A stretch of 64,000 nucleotides of DNA from Streptomyces sp. NBC_00234 (GTDB lineage: Bacteria > Actinomycetota > Actinomycetes > Streptomycetales > Streptomycetaceae): the NCBI RefSeq assembly GCF_036195325.1, contig NZ_CP108101.1, forward strand, positions 8,210,317 to 8,274,316, given 5' to 3'. Under the pieces are notes generated by a model. That model saw only the letters and a list, made by a program, of their open reading frames with translations. It was not told the DNA's origin and ran no database searches. The translations under genes were made by a program, and so were the position numbers. Below are positions 27,270-37,029 of the stretch, piece by piece (within the stretch, counting starts at the first letter, position 1; each line of letters opens with the position of its first letter).

Positions 27270-27320
27270 GTTCCAGATTTCTGGAACGACTGTGGGCCTG
27301 TCCATCACGGACGGGCCCAC
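27270..27320 (+). terminator. Palindrome followed by terminator hairpin
   Basis: GTTCCAGA-TT-TCTGGAAC (27270-27287) is a perfect palindrome. It is followed at once by a 12-base stem starting GTGGGCC (27292-27303 with 27309-27320, one G.U) and a T-containing tail. It closes the remnant upstream. Confidence 0.6.
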
Positions 27321-27503
27321 TGGCTTTGTCCACGAGATTGGACAGCACTTCGACACCGTTGGGGAGGCGGGAAGCCCACGAGGCCGGGGCGGAATGTTCA
27401 CGAGTTCGACAGCCCCACCAAAGGGGCGGCCTGGGCGGGCACCGAGCCCCTGACATACGTTCGAACCTATGACGCGCACCCTGAGATCCCGGCTGGTGGC
27501 CCA

Positions 27504-27989
27504 GTGAGCGGCTGGTGGGCCTACTTGGAGGAACGGACCTGCCGAGAGGTCGATGCCGACGTGCTGCGCGACCGCCGGCTGTCGGCGGTCAGGTCCGTCT
27601 GGGAGGCGCTGCGCCCGCTAGGGGTGGGCCTGCACGAAGCCGAGCGGGTGGTCCACGCGCGATACGAGGCTCTGGGCGACCACGTCCAGCGCACGCCGCC
27701 TGATGCGCTGGACCTCCCCTCGCTCGCAGCCCGCGTCGCGGCTCTCCCGGGCCGCGTGGTGGCGGTGGAGGCGCTCTGGGACGGCGATACAGTGCACGAC
27801 TGGTTCGTGCTCCTGGTCGCGGTCCTGAACGCCCCAGAGGGGGAGGGCCACCTGGCGACCGTCTACCACCGCCGTGACGGCCCTCATCCTGGTGTTGCCG
27901 CCGCCGTGGCCGGTCGGGCGCTGGCCGGCCACCTTCACGTGCCTTTGGGTGGCGATAGTGTTCCGGGTCGAGCTCTCACCGCTTGGTGA
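27504..27989 (+). CDS. Hypothetical protein
   Basis: A 161-residue soluble protein with a GTG start. Notable parts are EAERVVHARYEALGDHVQR, a patterned strand-turn-strand VVAVEALWDGDTVHDWFVLL, and LATVYHRRDGPHPGVAAAVA near the C terminus. Composition and codon use are those of a real gene. I do not recognise the family. It follows a terminator and precedes a broken gene, so it is probably transcribed alone. Confidence 0.6.
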   Translation: MSGWWAYLEERTCREVDADVLRDRRLSAVRSVWEALRPLGVGLHEAERVVHARYEALGDHVQRTPPDALDLPSLAARVAALPGRVVAVEALWDGDTVHDWFVLLVAVLNAPEGEGHLATVYHRRDGPHPGVAAAVAGRALAGHLHVPLGGDSVPGRALTAW

Positions 27990-28064
27990 TGGGGGACCGG
28001 GTTTCAGTTCTCTGAGCTGAGCTGCTGTTTCATCAGGTGGAGCGGGTGCTGGTCAGGTGTGGTC

Positions 28065-28400
28065 ATGTTCCGGGTGTGTTGATCAGATTCGTTGAGTGCT
28101 GGTATGTGGTCATCCAGTACAGGGCAGTGTCGATGTCGCGGGCGGTCCAGTTGCGGATGGGGTCTGGAGCTGGTCGATCGCTTCTATGTAGCGGCTGTAG
28201 CGGCCGGGTGCGTGGCTGAGGGGGATGCCGAGGGTGCGCAGTCCGTTGTGGGCTCGGCGGTCGTAGACGGCCATGCGGTCCGGTGCGGCTGCTGTGAGGA
28301 CGGCGGAGGCGAGGGCGTCACCAGTACGGAAACCGGGTAGTGAGGCCAGGGCTGCTCGGCTGGCTTGCGCTGCCGAGCGGCGGCTGAGAGAGGTGTCACG
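28065..28400 (-). pseudogene. Conserved hypothetical gene, frameshifted
   Basis: On the minus strand GFRTGDALASAVLTAAAPDR and YDRRAHNGLRTLGIPLSHAP are followed by GRYSRYIEAIDQLQ. After a one-base shift near 28.16 kb, NWTARDIDTALYWMTTYQHS and TNLINTPGT end at a stop. Together they make the C-terminal half of a protein that I recall as common in Streptomyces without a name. The N terminus is unclear, cut by an IS5 fragment. Confidence 0.6.
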
Positions 28401-28409
28401 GGCGCACTC

Positions 28410-28475
28410 GACCGTGAATCGTGGACGACGACTTGTGGGCACTGATCGAGCCGCTGCTACCTCCGTGGCCGCAAC
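28410..28475 (+). pseudogene. 5' fragment of an IS5-family transposase gene
   Basis: VDDDLWALIEPLLPPWP is the conserved N terminus of IS5-group transposases. It starts at a GTG and loses similarity after about 20 residues. Only the beginning of the element is left. Confidence 0.6.
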
Positions 28476-29064
28476 ACTCAGCGACACGGCGCCGCTTCTC
28501 CTCCGCTTCAACGCGGGCGACCTGCTCGCAGTAGCGGGCCTCGCCATCGGGGCTGTCGAGCGCGTCGCCAGGGCCTGTTCGTCCGCACGCCCCAGGCGCC
28601 GCCACACCGTCGGGGTCAGCGGGTGTGGGTGGGCTCATGGGCACCGCCTCCGTTACTGGGTGCGTCGGTGCCGTTCGACGCTACGGAGGCCGCCGCTCGT
28701 TCCACAACAAAATTGCGGAGGTTCACTCCAGGGCGTTGAGCGCAGCCCGAATGAGCGCGCGGGCCATGTCCCCGTAGACCGCCATTTCCCCGCTCCTCTA
28801 CGCCGAGGCGCCCGCTCTTTTCGCACTACCCTGGCCCAGGTCCCAGGGCTAAGGGCTGTCCCGTAAGCCGTGCTTCAGCTGACGGTGGCAGGGCGCGGGG
28901 GTGGAGAAGTTGGTGGCAAGCTGACCGCGAGTAAGGGACGATCACGACGTGCACGGCTCTGCTCTTGCCAGACGCGCCCGAACGCGTTGAGCGGTGTGGT
29001 GCCGTGCTGACGTCGGATGGATGCTCGGCTTGGCGCCTTCCACGCCGGGCCGGAGAGGACGCGT
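28476..29064. other. Intergenic stretch with possible IS end
   Basis: No intact gene. GGGCTGTCCCGTAAGC at about 28853 resembles the terminal sequence of IS5-group elements and may mark one end of the dead transposon whose transposase piece lies at 29.5-30.0 kb, which would make the SnoaL-like gene a passenger. Not proven. Confidence 0.35.
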
Positions 29065-29481
29065 GTGTCGCTCGCTCTTGAAGATCGCTTGGCCATCATC
29101 GAACTGGTCTCGTTGCACGGTCACCTCGTTGACGACGGAAGCCTTGACCGGTTGGAGGAGCTGTTCACCGCCGATGTGGTCTACGACCTCACCGACTTCG
29201 GTCAGGAGCGGCTGTCCGGGGTGGCAGCCATCCAAGAAGCGGCATGGGCGCTGGGAGCGGCCAACCCTGTCGCGCATCACGTCACCAACGTCGTCGTAAC
29301 CGCATGGGCGGACGGCCGGGTGCAGGTCCGTTCCAAGGGGCTGGGTGTCAAGGCGGACGGCTCCTGCGGTTCCGTCTCCTATGACGACACCGTCGTGCGT
29401 ACCGCTGACGGCTGGCGGATCAGCTACCGCAGGGTGTCGCCACGCCGAACTCCCTTGGGTGGGATGGCAAAGCCTGGCTGA
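29065..29481 (+). CDS. SnoaL-like (NTF2-fold) protein
   Basis: A 138-residue SnoaL-like protein. EDRLAIIELVSLHGHLVDDG is the opening helix, LEELFTADVVYDLTDFG the pocket strand, and VSYDDTVVRTADGWRISYRR the last hairpin. The GTG at 29065 is chosen because GGAGAGGA ends five bases before it; an upstream in-frame start adds 16 unconserved residues. Enzymatic or binding role unknown. It is only distantly like the SnoaL-type protein at 14.9 kb. It is bracketed by dead IS5 material. Confidence 0.82.
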   Translation: MSLALEDRLAIIELVSLHGHLVDDGSLDRLEELFTADVVYDLTDFGQERLSGVAAIQEAAWALGAANPVAHHVTNVVVTAWADGRVQVRSKGLGVKADGSCGSVSYDDTVVRTADGWRISYRRVSPRRTPLGGMAKPG

Positions 29482-29502
29482 CGAGGCACGTCTCGCCTGG
29501 TT

Positions 29503-29990
29503 TTAGCCGGTGAGGACGACATTGTGCAGGCGGGCGCTGCCGAGCATGGCGTGGTGGACGCCGTCGCCTTTGAGGCGGCAGTCGCGAAGGATCTTCCAGG
29601 TCTTCATGCGCGCGAAGACGTGCTCGACGCGGGCTCGGACTTTCGGTGGGAGGCGTTGTGATCCTCCTTCCAAGCGGGAAGTTCGTCCTGGTCGCGCTCG
29701 CGGCGGTGCGGGATGACCAGGCCCGTGCCCCGGTATCCACCGTCGGCGATGACAACGGCTCTCCCGACAGTGGCCTTGGCTCCGGACAGTTCCCATGCCT
29801 TGCAGTCGTTCCGGTTGCCGGGCAGGGGTCGGCCGACGGCGACGACGAGCCGGGTGTCGGCGTCGATGACGACCTGGTGGTTGGTGGAGTACCGATAGTT
29901 CTTCGACTGCTCGGCGACCGTGTGGTCGCGGGTGGGGACCAGGGTGCCGTCCACGATCAGCACTGTCTCCTTGCGGAACCGTTTTGCGAG
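29503..29990 (-). pseudogene. IS5-family (HARBI1-type DDE) transposase, truncated and frameshifted
   Basis: MLIVDGTLVPTRDHTVAEQS carries the first catalytic Asp, AVVIADGGYRGTGLVIPHRR the second. After a shift near 29.66 kb, VRARVEHVFARMKTWKILRD supplies the Glu. The end NVVLTG matches the family C terminus. The N-terminal DNA-binding part is missing and the catalytic residues are in two frames, so the gene is dead. Confidence 0.75.
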
Positions 29991-30552
29991 CGCATGCGGG
30001 CCACGCAGCGACCTAATTCCAGGACTCGACCATCCGGTCGGTCCGCCACCTCACTAGCCGTTCGTGGCACCAGCGCACCCCACGGGCCCCGGTCTCCTCG
30101 GGAGCTCTGACGGCTCTGGAGTATCAGGGGGTCACCGTGCGGCGGGCTCGCACTACCAACACCAACGAGTGATCAAGCGGACAGTGTTGACGGTGGTGGC
30201 GACCTCGAAGGCACCGAGCGCCGCCGCTCTGGATAAAGGGATCGAGTGCCCAGACGGCTCCAGGCGTACGGTCGGTGCCCGCGAGGCTGCCACCACCTGC
30301 GCCGCGGAAGGCCGGGATGAGAGAAGAGATCGGCCCCCGGCCCTCGAACGGACTGGTGGCAACCTCCGGCTCCCGCGGCCCGTTACCAAGGAATTAGGAC
30401 GGCTCCGACGCCGTGATCAGACCAGACACGACAAGAGCTCGTGCACGATAGGGATTGGCGCTCTCCCTCGACTGCATCCATCCTGGTGACAGCCTAGTCC
30501 CTTGACAGCAGGCACCGCTGGCGCGCCCGAATCCTCATGGTGCACGAGGTCG
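29991..30552. other. Intergenic stretch
   Basis: About 560 bases. Bases near 30.0 kb may be residual transposase. Beyond that I see no gene, RNA or strong hairpin. Confidence 0.4.
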
Positions 30553-31104
30553 TTAGACGGTGTACTTTCCCGGGGCGAACCGCTCGACCGCGTCAACGAT
30601 CAAGTCAGCTTGACCCGGCCGCCGTCGGCGCCAGAGGGAGTTGCCGAGCGAATACATCACCACCGCTCTCGGCCCGCCTGAGGCGTTCCGCTGCTCCGGG
30701 AGTGCACCTGCCTTCAGCACCAGCAGCAGGTAGCTCCGCCTGCTGTTGAACCGGACCTTGTCGATATCGGCCCAGCGCACGCTCTCCGTGCGGCGGGTCC
30801 CCACCTTGCTGATGCCCGTTGAATCGATACGCAGGGCCGGATATCGCCACGCAAGCGCGAGCAGCGGCGGCAAGCTCACCACTGCTGCTATCACCGGCAG
30901 TCCCACATATCCGCCGACGCCCGGCCAGCCCACGGCCCCCATGCCCTCACCCTGGATCAGCGCAGCGGACACAAATACCATGAGCCCTTCGACGATCACC
31001 AGGGCGAGCATGGCCGCGAGGAGCGCACGGAGGTAGGTCCCGCCGCGGCGCGCCCGCTCAGCGGGGAGCTCTAGCCCTTCGGTGGAACCGGGGGGTGTGG
31101 ACAT
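30553..31104 (-). CDS. Membrane protein with bacterial PH-like domain
   Basis: A 183-residue protein with a cytoplasmic N terminus, two membrane helices (LRALLAAMLALVIVEGLMVF and GLPVIAAVVSLPPLLALAWR) and a C-terminal soluble part. The segment ALRIDSTGISKVGTRRTESV and RWADIDKVRF is the usual start of a small PH-like domain. The ATG has an excellent GGAGGAAAC site. Role unknown. It is monocistronic. Confidence 0.82.
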   Translation of the reverse strand: MSTPPGSTEGLELPAERARRGGTYLRALLAAMLALVIVEGLMVFVSAALIQGEGMGAVGWPGVGGYVGLPVIAAVVSLPPLLALAWRYPALRIDSTGISKVGTRRTESVRWADIDKVRFNSRRSYLLLVLKAGALPEQRNASGGPRAVVMYSLGNSLWRRRRPGQADLIVDAVERFAPGKYTV

Positions 31105-31543
31105 GATGTTTCCTCCGTTTGAGCCTCAGGCGGCGAGTGCTCGTCTCACAACTCGGCGCTGGAGAAGCGTGGTTGGACGTCCGATATGAACTGTCCGGGC
31201 TGGAAACATCATGTCAGCATGATCGCGGGAAACGAGGAGGGGGCAGCGGTACGTCGCGCGTCGCCTACGCCCACCACGCACGCTCACAATGCCTTGACCA
31301 GGGTTGCCGCTACGACCCCGCCAGCTGACAAACCTACAGAGCCAGACCCCCAACCCGGAGCCGGCGCCCACACAGGCCACGGCTACCGAGCCAGCAGCAC
31401 CGTCAGCAAGAGGCAGCAGACGCCGTGTGGAAAAGTCGTCCACCGCAACGACCCCGGTCATGTCCAGGCACCAGGAGGGATAGCCGGGGTCTGTGAGCAA
31501 TTCAGCGGCCCGTCTGTCGAGAGGGCGCTGACCAGCCGAACTG
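31105..31543. other. Intergenic stretch with an unassigned frame
   Basis: On the minus strand a frame reads LTDPGYPSWCLDMTGVVAVD and then DFSTRRLLPLADGAAGSVAV, which has protein-like character but no start site or family that I recognise. It may be a gene remnant. Confidence 0.3.
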
Positions 31544-31750
31544 TCAGCCCGTCTCCCGGCGAGGGAAGAAGCGCCGCCGCAGCCGATCGCCGACTTCACC
31601 TACGGCAATCACCAGCACAGCACTCGCCGCACACCCCTCGAGGTCTGTCGGCTGATCGAAAACCTTGGCCAAGAACAAAAAGGCCGCGGTAATAGCCGCC
31701 CACCACATAACCCACAAGCTGATCGCGGACCACCAGCGCCGTCTCTTCAC
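31544..31750 (-). CDS. Small two-helix membrane protein
   Basis: A 68-residue protein: a basic start (MKRRRWW), a hydrophobic helix (ISLWVMWWAAITAAFLFLAK), a second weak helix (AASAVLVIAVGEV) and a basic tail (RLRRRFFPRRE). The topology is inside-inside. The GTG has no strong ribosome site. Function unknown. Confidence 0.5.
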   Translation of the reverse strand: MKRRRWWSAISLWVMWWAAITAAFLFLAKVFDQPTDLEGCAASAVLVIAVGEVGDRLRRRFFPRRETG

Positions 31751-31888
31751 GCATCAAGATACGTCCCTCGCCCTCCGCCCAGAGCGGCCTGGGATCAGAA
31801 ACAGGTACTCATCTTGACGTCTAACGTTTCAGGCTGAACAGCGCCTCGATCGCCCAACGGTCTGGGGGACGGGCTCGGAGTCCCTGGA

Positions 31889-32407
31889 TCAGTTGGTTTT
31901 GCTGATGGTGCTGCGGGCCGCGAGGCGGAAGTCCTTGACTGCTTTGTAGAGGGTCCGCTCTCGTTCGGCGGCAAGGGCGATGTTTTCGGCCTTGCGGGTG
32001 GTGTTGCCCGCGTGGGCGTTCTCGGCCATCCGTCGCATGACGTGTGAGAGGTCGCTGGAGGCGACGGTGACGCGTTCCGCGACTTCCGCGACGGGTGCCG
32101 GCCCTTCGAGGATGACGATTTCGCAGGCGCGGTGGACCTCGCGGGCCAGGGTGATGAAGCGGCCTATCTTCTCATCGATGTCGGGCAGGTCGGGTTGTTC
32201 TGAACGCAGCGCGTCGAGGACGGCGTCCATGGCGATGTCGCGGTCATGGAGAGCGCTCAGGTAGCCGGCGTAGGCGTCGCGGCGATGCTGGCGGCTCCAT
32301 TGGGCTTGCTGAGACCGTGCCTGAGCGCGGCCGTTGACGATTGCGGCCCCGAGAGTGGTGGCGGATCCGACGGCGGCGCCCAGCAACGCGGCAAGTCCTG
32401 AGTCCAT
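31889..32407 (-). CDS. Membrane-anchored hypothetical protein
   Basis: A 172-residue protein with one N-terminal membrane helix (GLAALLGAAVGSATTLGAAI) followed by a long basic/acidic helical region (RQHRRDAYAGYLSALHDRDI; EIVILEGPAPVAEVAERVTV; TLYKAVKDFRLAARS). It looks like a conserved Streptomyces family of unknown function. The ATG at 32407 follows weak sequence. It lies just downstream of an intact transposase gene, so it may be the IS neighbour rather than cargo. Confidence 0.7.
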   Translation of the reverse strand: MDSGLAALLGAAVGSATTLGAAIVNGRAQARSQQAQWSRQHRRDAYAGYLSALHDRDIAMDAVLDALRSEQPDLPDIDEKIGRFITLAREVHRACEIVILEGPAPVAEVAERVTVASSDLSHVMRRMAENAHAGNTTRKAENIALAAERERTLYKAVKDFRLAARSTISKTN

Positions 32408-32433
32408 GGGCCCTAGTCTGCCGTTCCTGCTGT

Positions 32434-33900
32434 TCATCCAGTTCGCCGGGGCTTGGTCCCCTTCTTGTGGTGTGCTGGCCGGGTGTAGGACTCGGCGGTG
32501 GCGAGGACCCGCCCGACGTCGTAGCGAGTGGCGGGCCGCCGGTTCTTCGAGCCGAGCGGGCGGCCGGGGCCGGGCCGTGTGGGTTTCGGTGCACCGGCTG
32601 GTGTGCCGGTCTTCGCGTGCAGGTTCCTGAACCCGCGGCGGACGCGGGCGGGGGTGAGTTTGTTCGGTTCCGCTGGCCGTTCCCACGGTCGGCGCAGATC
32701 CTGGGCGAGCGGACGGGCGAGCCGAAGTTGAGCGTGTGCGGCCAGGACGAGCCAGGTCCAGCGGTCGGCGGCCTGGGAGTCCCGGAGCTTCGGGCGGGTC
32801 CAGCCGAGGGTCTGCTTGAGGAGCCGGAAGGTGTGCTCCACGTCGAAGCGGCGGAGGAAGGCCTGCCAGCACCGGTCGACGTCCTCGGGGCGGGCGCCCG
32901 TGCCCGACCACCACAGCCAGACGGGCTTGTTCACCCCGCCGCTGGGCAGCTTCTCGACCGTCAGGCGGATCACAGTGCCCTCGATGATCGGAAGCGGGCC
33001 CTCGTGGTCGAGCCAGGCGGCCCGGCGGGTGAGCCGGGGATGGAGCCGGTCCCACGCCTGCGCGGTCGCCGTCCCGTACCGGTCGGTGTTGGTGAAGGTC
33101 ACCGCCGTGACCTCGCCCCAAGTCTCGGGCCGGCCGAAGACAAACTCACCACCATGTTTGGGCGGGCGTCCGCCCTGCGGCGGGCAGATCCACGGCACCG
33201 GGACCGGCTTGCGCATGACCCGGTCCGAGCGCAGCCGGCCCAGCACTTCGACTGGCAGATCACTCAGGAGGTGGGCGATGCGGGGCGCGTCGTAGCCGGC
33301 GTCGAGGACGACCAGGATGTTCGGGGCCCCTGTCTGCCATTGGCCGGCTTCGACGAGGCGTTCGACGACGTCGCGGACCTGGTCGGCGGTGACCGCAGCC
33401 AAGTCGGCGCCAGGCTCCAGCCGGATCGCGTCCAGCAGGGCCGTCCATGAGGTGCGGCCGGTCTCCAGGGCGGCGACGATCGAGTAGGGCCAGCCGGGCA
33501 CCATCTGGTGCTTGCCCAGGCATCGGCCGAAGGTGTGGCAGAAGGAGCGGTCCGAGCAGGTATCGGCATCCGGCCGAAGCCACGGGGAGACGTCCACGGC
33601 CAGCACCAATCGGCCGTCGCTCGCCCGGGGCAACGGCACGCCTGCCAGCGCGCGACGAAGCCGAGCGACGTCGATCCGGCCTCGGTTGATCCCGGAGTAC
33701 AGGGCCCCGTGCCCGCGTCGGTGTTCAGGCGCGAGCGCCAAGTCCACGAGGGTGCGGACCGGTCCGTCGGTGCACAGCAGCGCGTCACACAAGTCGAACA
33801 GGGCATCCGCCCGCGACGTCAGGCACGCGTACAGCTCAGACCGGAACTCCGACACCTTCGACAACGCGTCGCGTTGGACGCTGTGCTCGACCAGTCCCAC
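32434..33900 (-). CDS. DDE transposase of an insertion sequence (IS701/IS4-like)
   Basis: A 488-residue, apparently intact transposase. The catalytic triad is visible: VLAVDVSPW (Asp103), VVLDAGYD (Asp200) and RRFDVEHTFRLLKQTLGW (Glu355). The basic C-terminal tail includes RPGPGRPLGSKNRRPATRYD. It matches the long DDE transposases widespread in Streptomyces. The start is a GTG. It lies immediately downstream of a truncated recombinase gene, so insertion probably removed that gene's 3' end. I did not find convincing terminal inverted repeats by eye. Confidence 0.88.
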   Translation of the reverse strand: MGLVEHSVQRDALSKVSEFRSELYACLTSRADALFDLCDALLCTDGPVRTLVDLALAPEHRRGHGALYSGINRGRIDVARLRRALAGVPLPRASDGRLVLAVDVSPWLRPDADTCSDRSFCHTFGRCLGKHQMVPGWPYSIVAALETGRTSWTALLDAIRLEPGADLAAVTADQVRDVVERLVEAGQWQTGAPNILVVLDAGYDAPRIAHLLSDLPVEVLGRLRSDRVMRKPVPVPWICPPQGGRPPKHGGEFVFGRPETWGEVTAVTFTNTDRYGTATAQAWDRLHPRLTRRAAWLDHEGPLPIIEGTVIRLTVEKLPSGGVNKPVWLWWSGTGARPEDVDRCWQAFLRRFDVEHTFRLLKQTLGWTRPKLRDSQAADRWTWLVLAAHAQLRLARPLAQDLRRPWERPAEPNKLTPARVRRGFRNLHAKTGTPAGAPKPTRPGPGRPLGSKNRRPATRYDVGRVLATAESYTRPAHHKKGTKPRRTG

Positions 33901-33921
33901 GACCCCGGCCTCCGTGCTGGA

Positions 33922-35607
33922 TCAACCCTGAACACAGGATCGGGGCCCAGCCTCTCGCACGTTCGGTGAACTGGGGAAACTCCGAACAAGTTCGATCCCA
34001 GTTCGACACCGGTGGATAAACGACAAGCTCATCGCGGTGCGCATGTGCCCGTACTGAATGGCCAGCGCTACCAGCCCGCCCGGGCGGCGTGCAATGTGCC
34101 AGGCCAGAGTTCGGCGGAAGCGGTTCAGTCCGATCGCGCCGTACGGATCGTCGGGGACGGCCTCCTGGTCGCGGCCCAGCCGCCGCGCCAGGCCGGAGGC
34201 CCAGGCTGCGAAATCTTCGATGCGCCCGCGCAGCCCCTGCTGCCCGATAGAGGTGGCCGACGCGGTGGGGATGTTCCGGAAGGTGTGCGTGGCCGCGTCG
34301 AACAGAAGCCCTCCGTCAGGGGCAATCCTTTCCAGAACGCGGATCGCTGTGACGACCGGTGCGATGGCCACCCAGGGAACTTCGCGCGGGTGGCCGGCGG
34401 AGTGGTAGTTGCCTTCCTCGTCGGCGGCGTTCTTGAACACCCGCCCGTAGATCAGGTGGTGGTGGCCGTCCGGTTCGGGGCAGCAGCCGCTCTTCAGGCC
34501 CAGTACCTCCGCCGGGCGCATCCCGGTCAGGTAGGCCAGGACGATGAAACAGGCTGTGCCCAGGTGCCGCATGAGCGTGCGGGCCTCGGTGAAGTCGATG
34601 AATGCCGTCCACCGGGTGTCCCCCACGCGGCCGGTGACGGGGGTGCTCAGGGGGCACGGGCCCGGGTTGCTTCGCACGTACGGGAGCAGGTGCTGCCACG
34701 GCGCGGCGAACAAGAGCCCGTTGACCTGCATGGGGGAGCAGCCCACATGCCCGGCGATGTAGGTGTTGGCCAGGGCGTGGGCATAGCCGGCGTTGGGGCG
34801 GGAGGGCACCGGCTGGCGACGGTCGATGAGGTCCTGCAGATAACGCTTCAGGCGGTCCTTCGAAGCGCGGCTTGGTTCGGTGTGCGCGGCGCCTTCGGCG
34901 AGCCGCTGGGCCTCCGCCCATGCGGCGAGGATGTCGTCGGCGAAGTCGTCGACCATCCGCAGCGCCCAGATGAGCAGCGGTCCCATCGTGGCCGGGGAGA
35001 TCGGCTCCGTAGCATTCTGGCCCCGCCCGGCTGATGGGGTGGCGGGGAGGAAGTCGTCAACGCCCAGGCGGTTCCAAGGCGGCATCGCCATCCCCACCCC
35101 GGACCCGGCCCGGGTGGTTGCGGCGAAGGCCCACAGCCGGGTCAGGGCCACCAGGTCCTTGGTGACGTTGTCGCGGTGTGCGCCCGGCTGCCGGGCTAGC
35201 TGATCTGCCCAGGTGGCCCTCGCCGTCGGTGATCTGGTCCAGGCCGGTCAGGCCCTGGTGGTGCAGCCAGACGGTGAACCGCTGCCAGCGCAGCACGGTG
35301 TCGTGAATGCCGTGCGGGCCCAGGCGGGAGTGCCAGGTCGGATGCCCGGCCAGCACGCTCGCCAGCAACGGCGTGTTGATCATCATCCAGGCCGCGAGCT
35401 GAACCTGGGGCCGCAAGGTTTCGGGGAAGTGCACCCAGTCCAGATGCGGCCTCGATGCGCTGGGGTTGGCGACCAGCGGGGCGAGATGCCAGAGATCGTC
35501 GGCATAGATCGAGACCGGAACCGGGCCGGCGCCAGAACCAGCGACGGTGCGACGACCGGGGTGTCCCAGGCCGGAAGCGCCGGCACGTCGGCGGGCAGAG
35601 CACTCAC
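33922..35607 (-). pseudogene. Tyrosine recombinase (integrase-like) gene, frameshifted and 3'-truncated
   Basis: The GTG at 35607 opens SALPADVPALPAWDTPVVAP. A shift near 35.5 kb leads to ADDLWHLAPLVANPSASRPH and RPQVQLAAWMMINTPLLASV; another near 35.2 kb leads to WADQLARQPGAHRDNVTKDL and the catalytic part. TGMRPAEVLGL holds the first catalytic Arg, and RFRRTLAWHIARRP with YGHMRTAMSL the His/Arg box. The tyrosine segment is lost where the transposase gene begins (about 34.0 kb). The start overlaps the stop of the gene upstream (GTGA), so this was one of a coupled recombinase set. Confidence 0.8.
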
Positions 35608-36010
35608 CTGTCGAACTCTCCGTTCAGAAGCTGATCGATGACCGCACGATCGGTATCGGTGACCGCGCCCAGCGCGGCCTGCCAGATCGCGGCGATCCAA
35701 GTCGGGCGTGCAATTCGGCGAGCCGGGCATGGGCATCAGCCCAGTCCGCGTCCCACACCGCCGGATCCACGACGCCGCGCAGATGGTCCAGTGCCTTCAA
35801 CAGGTGGGCCAGGCGCGGGTGATGAGCGGGCGTGACCCGCGAATTCGGGCAGGCGGTGCACAACAGAAACGACGCCGCGCAGCCTTCCCCGGCCGGGCTG
35901 AAAGGGCTGTTCTCGAAGTCTGCGCAGCCCGTGGTCGCCGTCTCCAGGTCGCCCGCGGCCGGCTCGTCGGCCAGACGGGCGGCCAGGACGGACCCCGTTC
36001 AAGACAGCGG
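35604..36010 (-). pseudogene. Partner recombinase-cluster gene, 3' part only
   Basis: On the minus strand GCADFENSPFSPAGEGCAAS and FLLCTACPNSRVTPAHHPRL carry four cysteines typical of the C-terminal region of the second gene in Streptomyces integrase clusters. ALDHLRGVVDPAVWDADWAD follows, then, after a one-base shift near 35.72 kb, RPTWIAAIWQAALGAVTDTD and a stop overlapping the next gene. Everything upstream is missing. Confidence 0.65.
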
Positions 36011-36109
36011 GTGTTCCGGCGGGTGTCGTCGTCTGCTCGGAGAGCGAAGAACGGCCGACCGACAACCCTCGGTTGTCGGTCGGCCGTACGGCAGATCACA
36101 GCGTCGCCG

Positions 36110-36367
36110 TCACACCTTTTCCCGCTGGTCCATCCAATCGCCGATCTCGGCGGCGAACGCCTCGCGCAGGTCCCAAGCGGCGGTCCCGGCATTGGGGTCG
36201 GGTGTCCCGGCGAGGCGGGCGCGGGCGGCGACTGCGGCCGGCGCGGCGTACGGGTCGAGGTCGAGCGGGTAGGCGGTGCGATTGGGGCCGGTGTCCGTGA
36301 GCGCCCACCCGTCACTGCTGGTCCAGCTCAACGGCTTACTCAAGCTGAGTTGAGTATGTGCACTCAT
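36110..36367 (-). CDS. Small hypothetical protein
   Basis: An 85-residue protein starting MSAHTQLSLSKPLSWTSSDG and ending AFAAEIGDWMDQREKV, with a Pro/Ala-rich middle. No membrane or signal segment. No ribosome site stands out before the ATG. It lies between the recombinase remnants and a divergent DUF5707 gene. I do not recognise it. Confidence 0.45.
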   Translation of the reverse strand: MSAHTQLSLSKPLSWTSSDGWALTDTGPNRTAYPLDLDPYAAPAAVAARARLAGTPDPNAGTAAWDLREAFAAEIGDWMDQREKV

Positions 36368-36459
36368 GCCCAGCAGGCCCTTGCGCAGCGAGTATCGGTG
36401 CAGCGGCGCAGCCGAGAGTGCCGACCTGATCCAGTTGAGACAATTACGGAGAATCTCTC

Positions 36460-36912
36460 ATGTCCCGACGTATTGCTCTGTCCGTGGCAGCCGGTGTCGT
36501 TGTTCTCGGAGGTGCAGGCACCTTCGCTCTCGCCTACGCCGGGGAGCAGCCTCTGGCTCTGGCGCACAGTACTGCCCGCTACACCGCTCCCGACGGCGAC
36601 CGCGACGGCTCGTTGACCTTCGCCACCGAGGTCACGGCGTCATCCGGTGTCAAGAGCGTGAAGGTGCTGGCCTGGCCGGAGAACTCATCCTTCGCCAAGA
36701 AGGAGCTGACCACCAAGGACATGGCCGCCGTGGAGTCGGCCGTCTGCAAGCCCTCCGGTGAGGACACCGTGCGCTGCACCTACACCGCCAAGGTCACCGG
36801 TTCCGACGCCGAGTCGTCCCCGCACGGTGTCTGGCACGTCGCCGTCCTGGCCACCGCGCAGGACGGCACCACGACCCTGGACACCAAGGCGGCTGGTTTC
36901 ACCGTCAGGTAA
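36460..36912 (+). CDS. Secreted DUF5707 protein
   Basis: A 150-residue exported protein. A signal peptide (about residues 1-27) precedes a beta-sandwich typical of DUF5707: HSTARYTAPDGDRDGSLTFA, then TEVTASSGVKSVKVLAWPEN, VESAVCKPSGEDTVRCTYTA with a likely disulphide, and GVWHVAVLATAQDGTTTLD. The family is of unknown function. The ATG follows GGAG, and a strong terminator lies 62 bases after the stop. Confidence 0.85.
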   Translation: MSRRIALSVAAGVVVLGGAGTFALAYAGEQPLALAHSTARYTAPDGDRDGSLTFATEVTASSGVKSVKVLAWPENSSFAKKELTTKDMAAVESAVCKPSGEDTVRCTYTAKVTGSDAESSPHGVWHVAVLATAQDGTTTLDTKAAGFTVR

Positions 36913-36973
36913 CCACCCAAACGCGCACGTGATCGAGACCGAATCCATCTCTTCCAACTCCTCTGACCACGAA

Positions 36974-37019
36974 GCGGCCCCCCACCCCGGACAAGTTCCG
37001 GGGTGGGGCCGCTTTTTTT
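36974..37019 (+). terminator. Intrinsic terminator
   Basis: A GC stem beginning GCGGCCCC and ending GGGGCCGC (about 17 pairs, short loop CAAG) is followed by TTTTTTT. It is a textbook rho-independent terminator for the DUF5707 gene and faces the convergent parB-like gene. Confidence 0.92.
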
Positions 37020-37029
37020 GTTGTGCGGA

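Noticed and set aside
34012..35034. A 340-codon plus-strand frame opposite the recombinase
   Set aside because: The minus strand encodes recognisable recombinase motifs; the plus frame has none.
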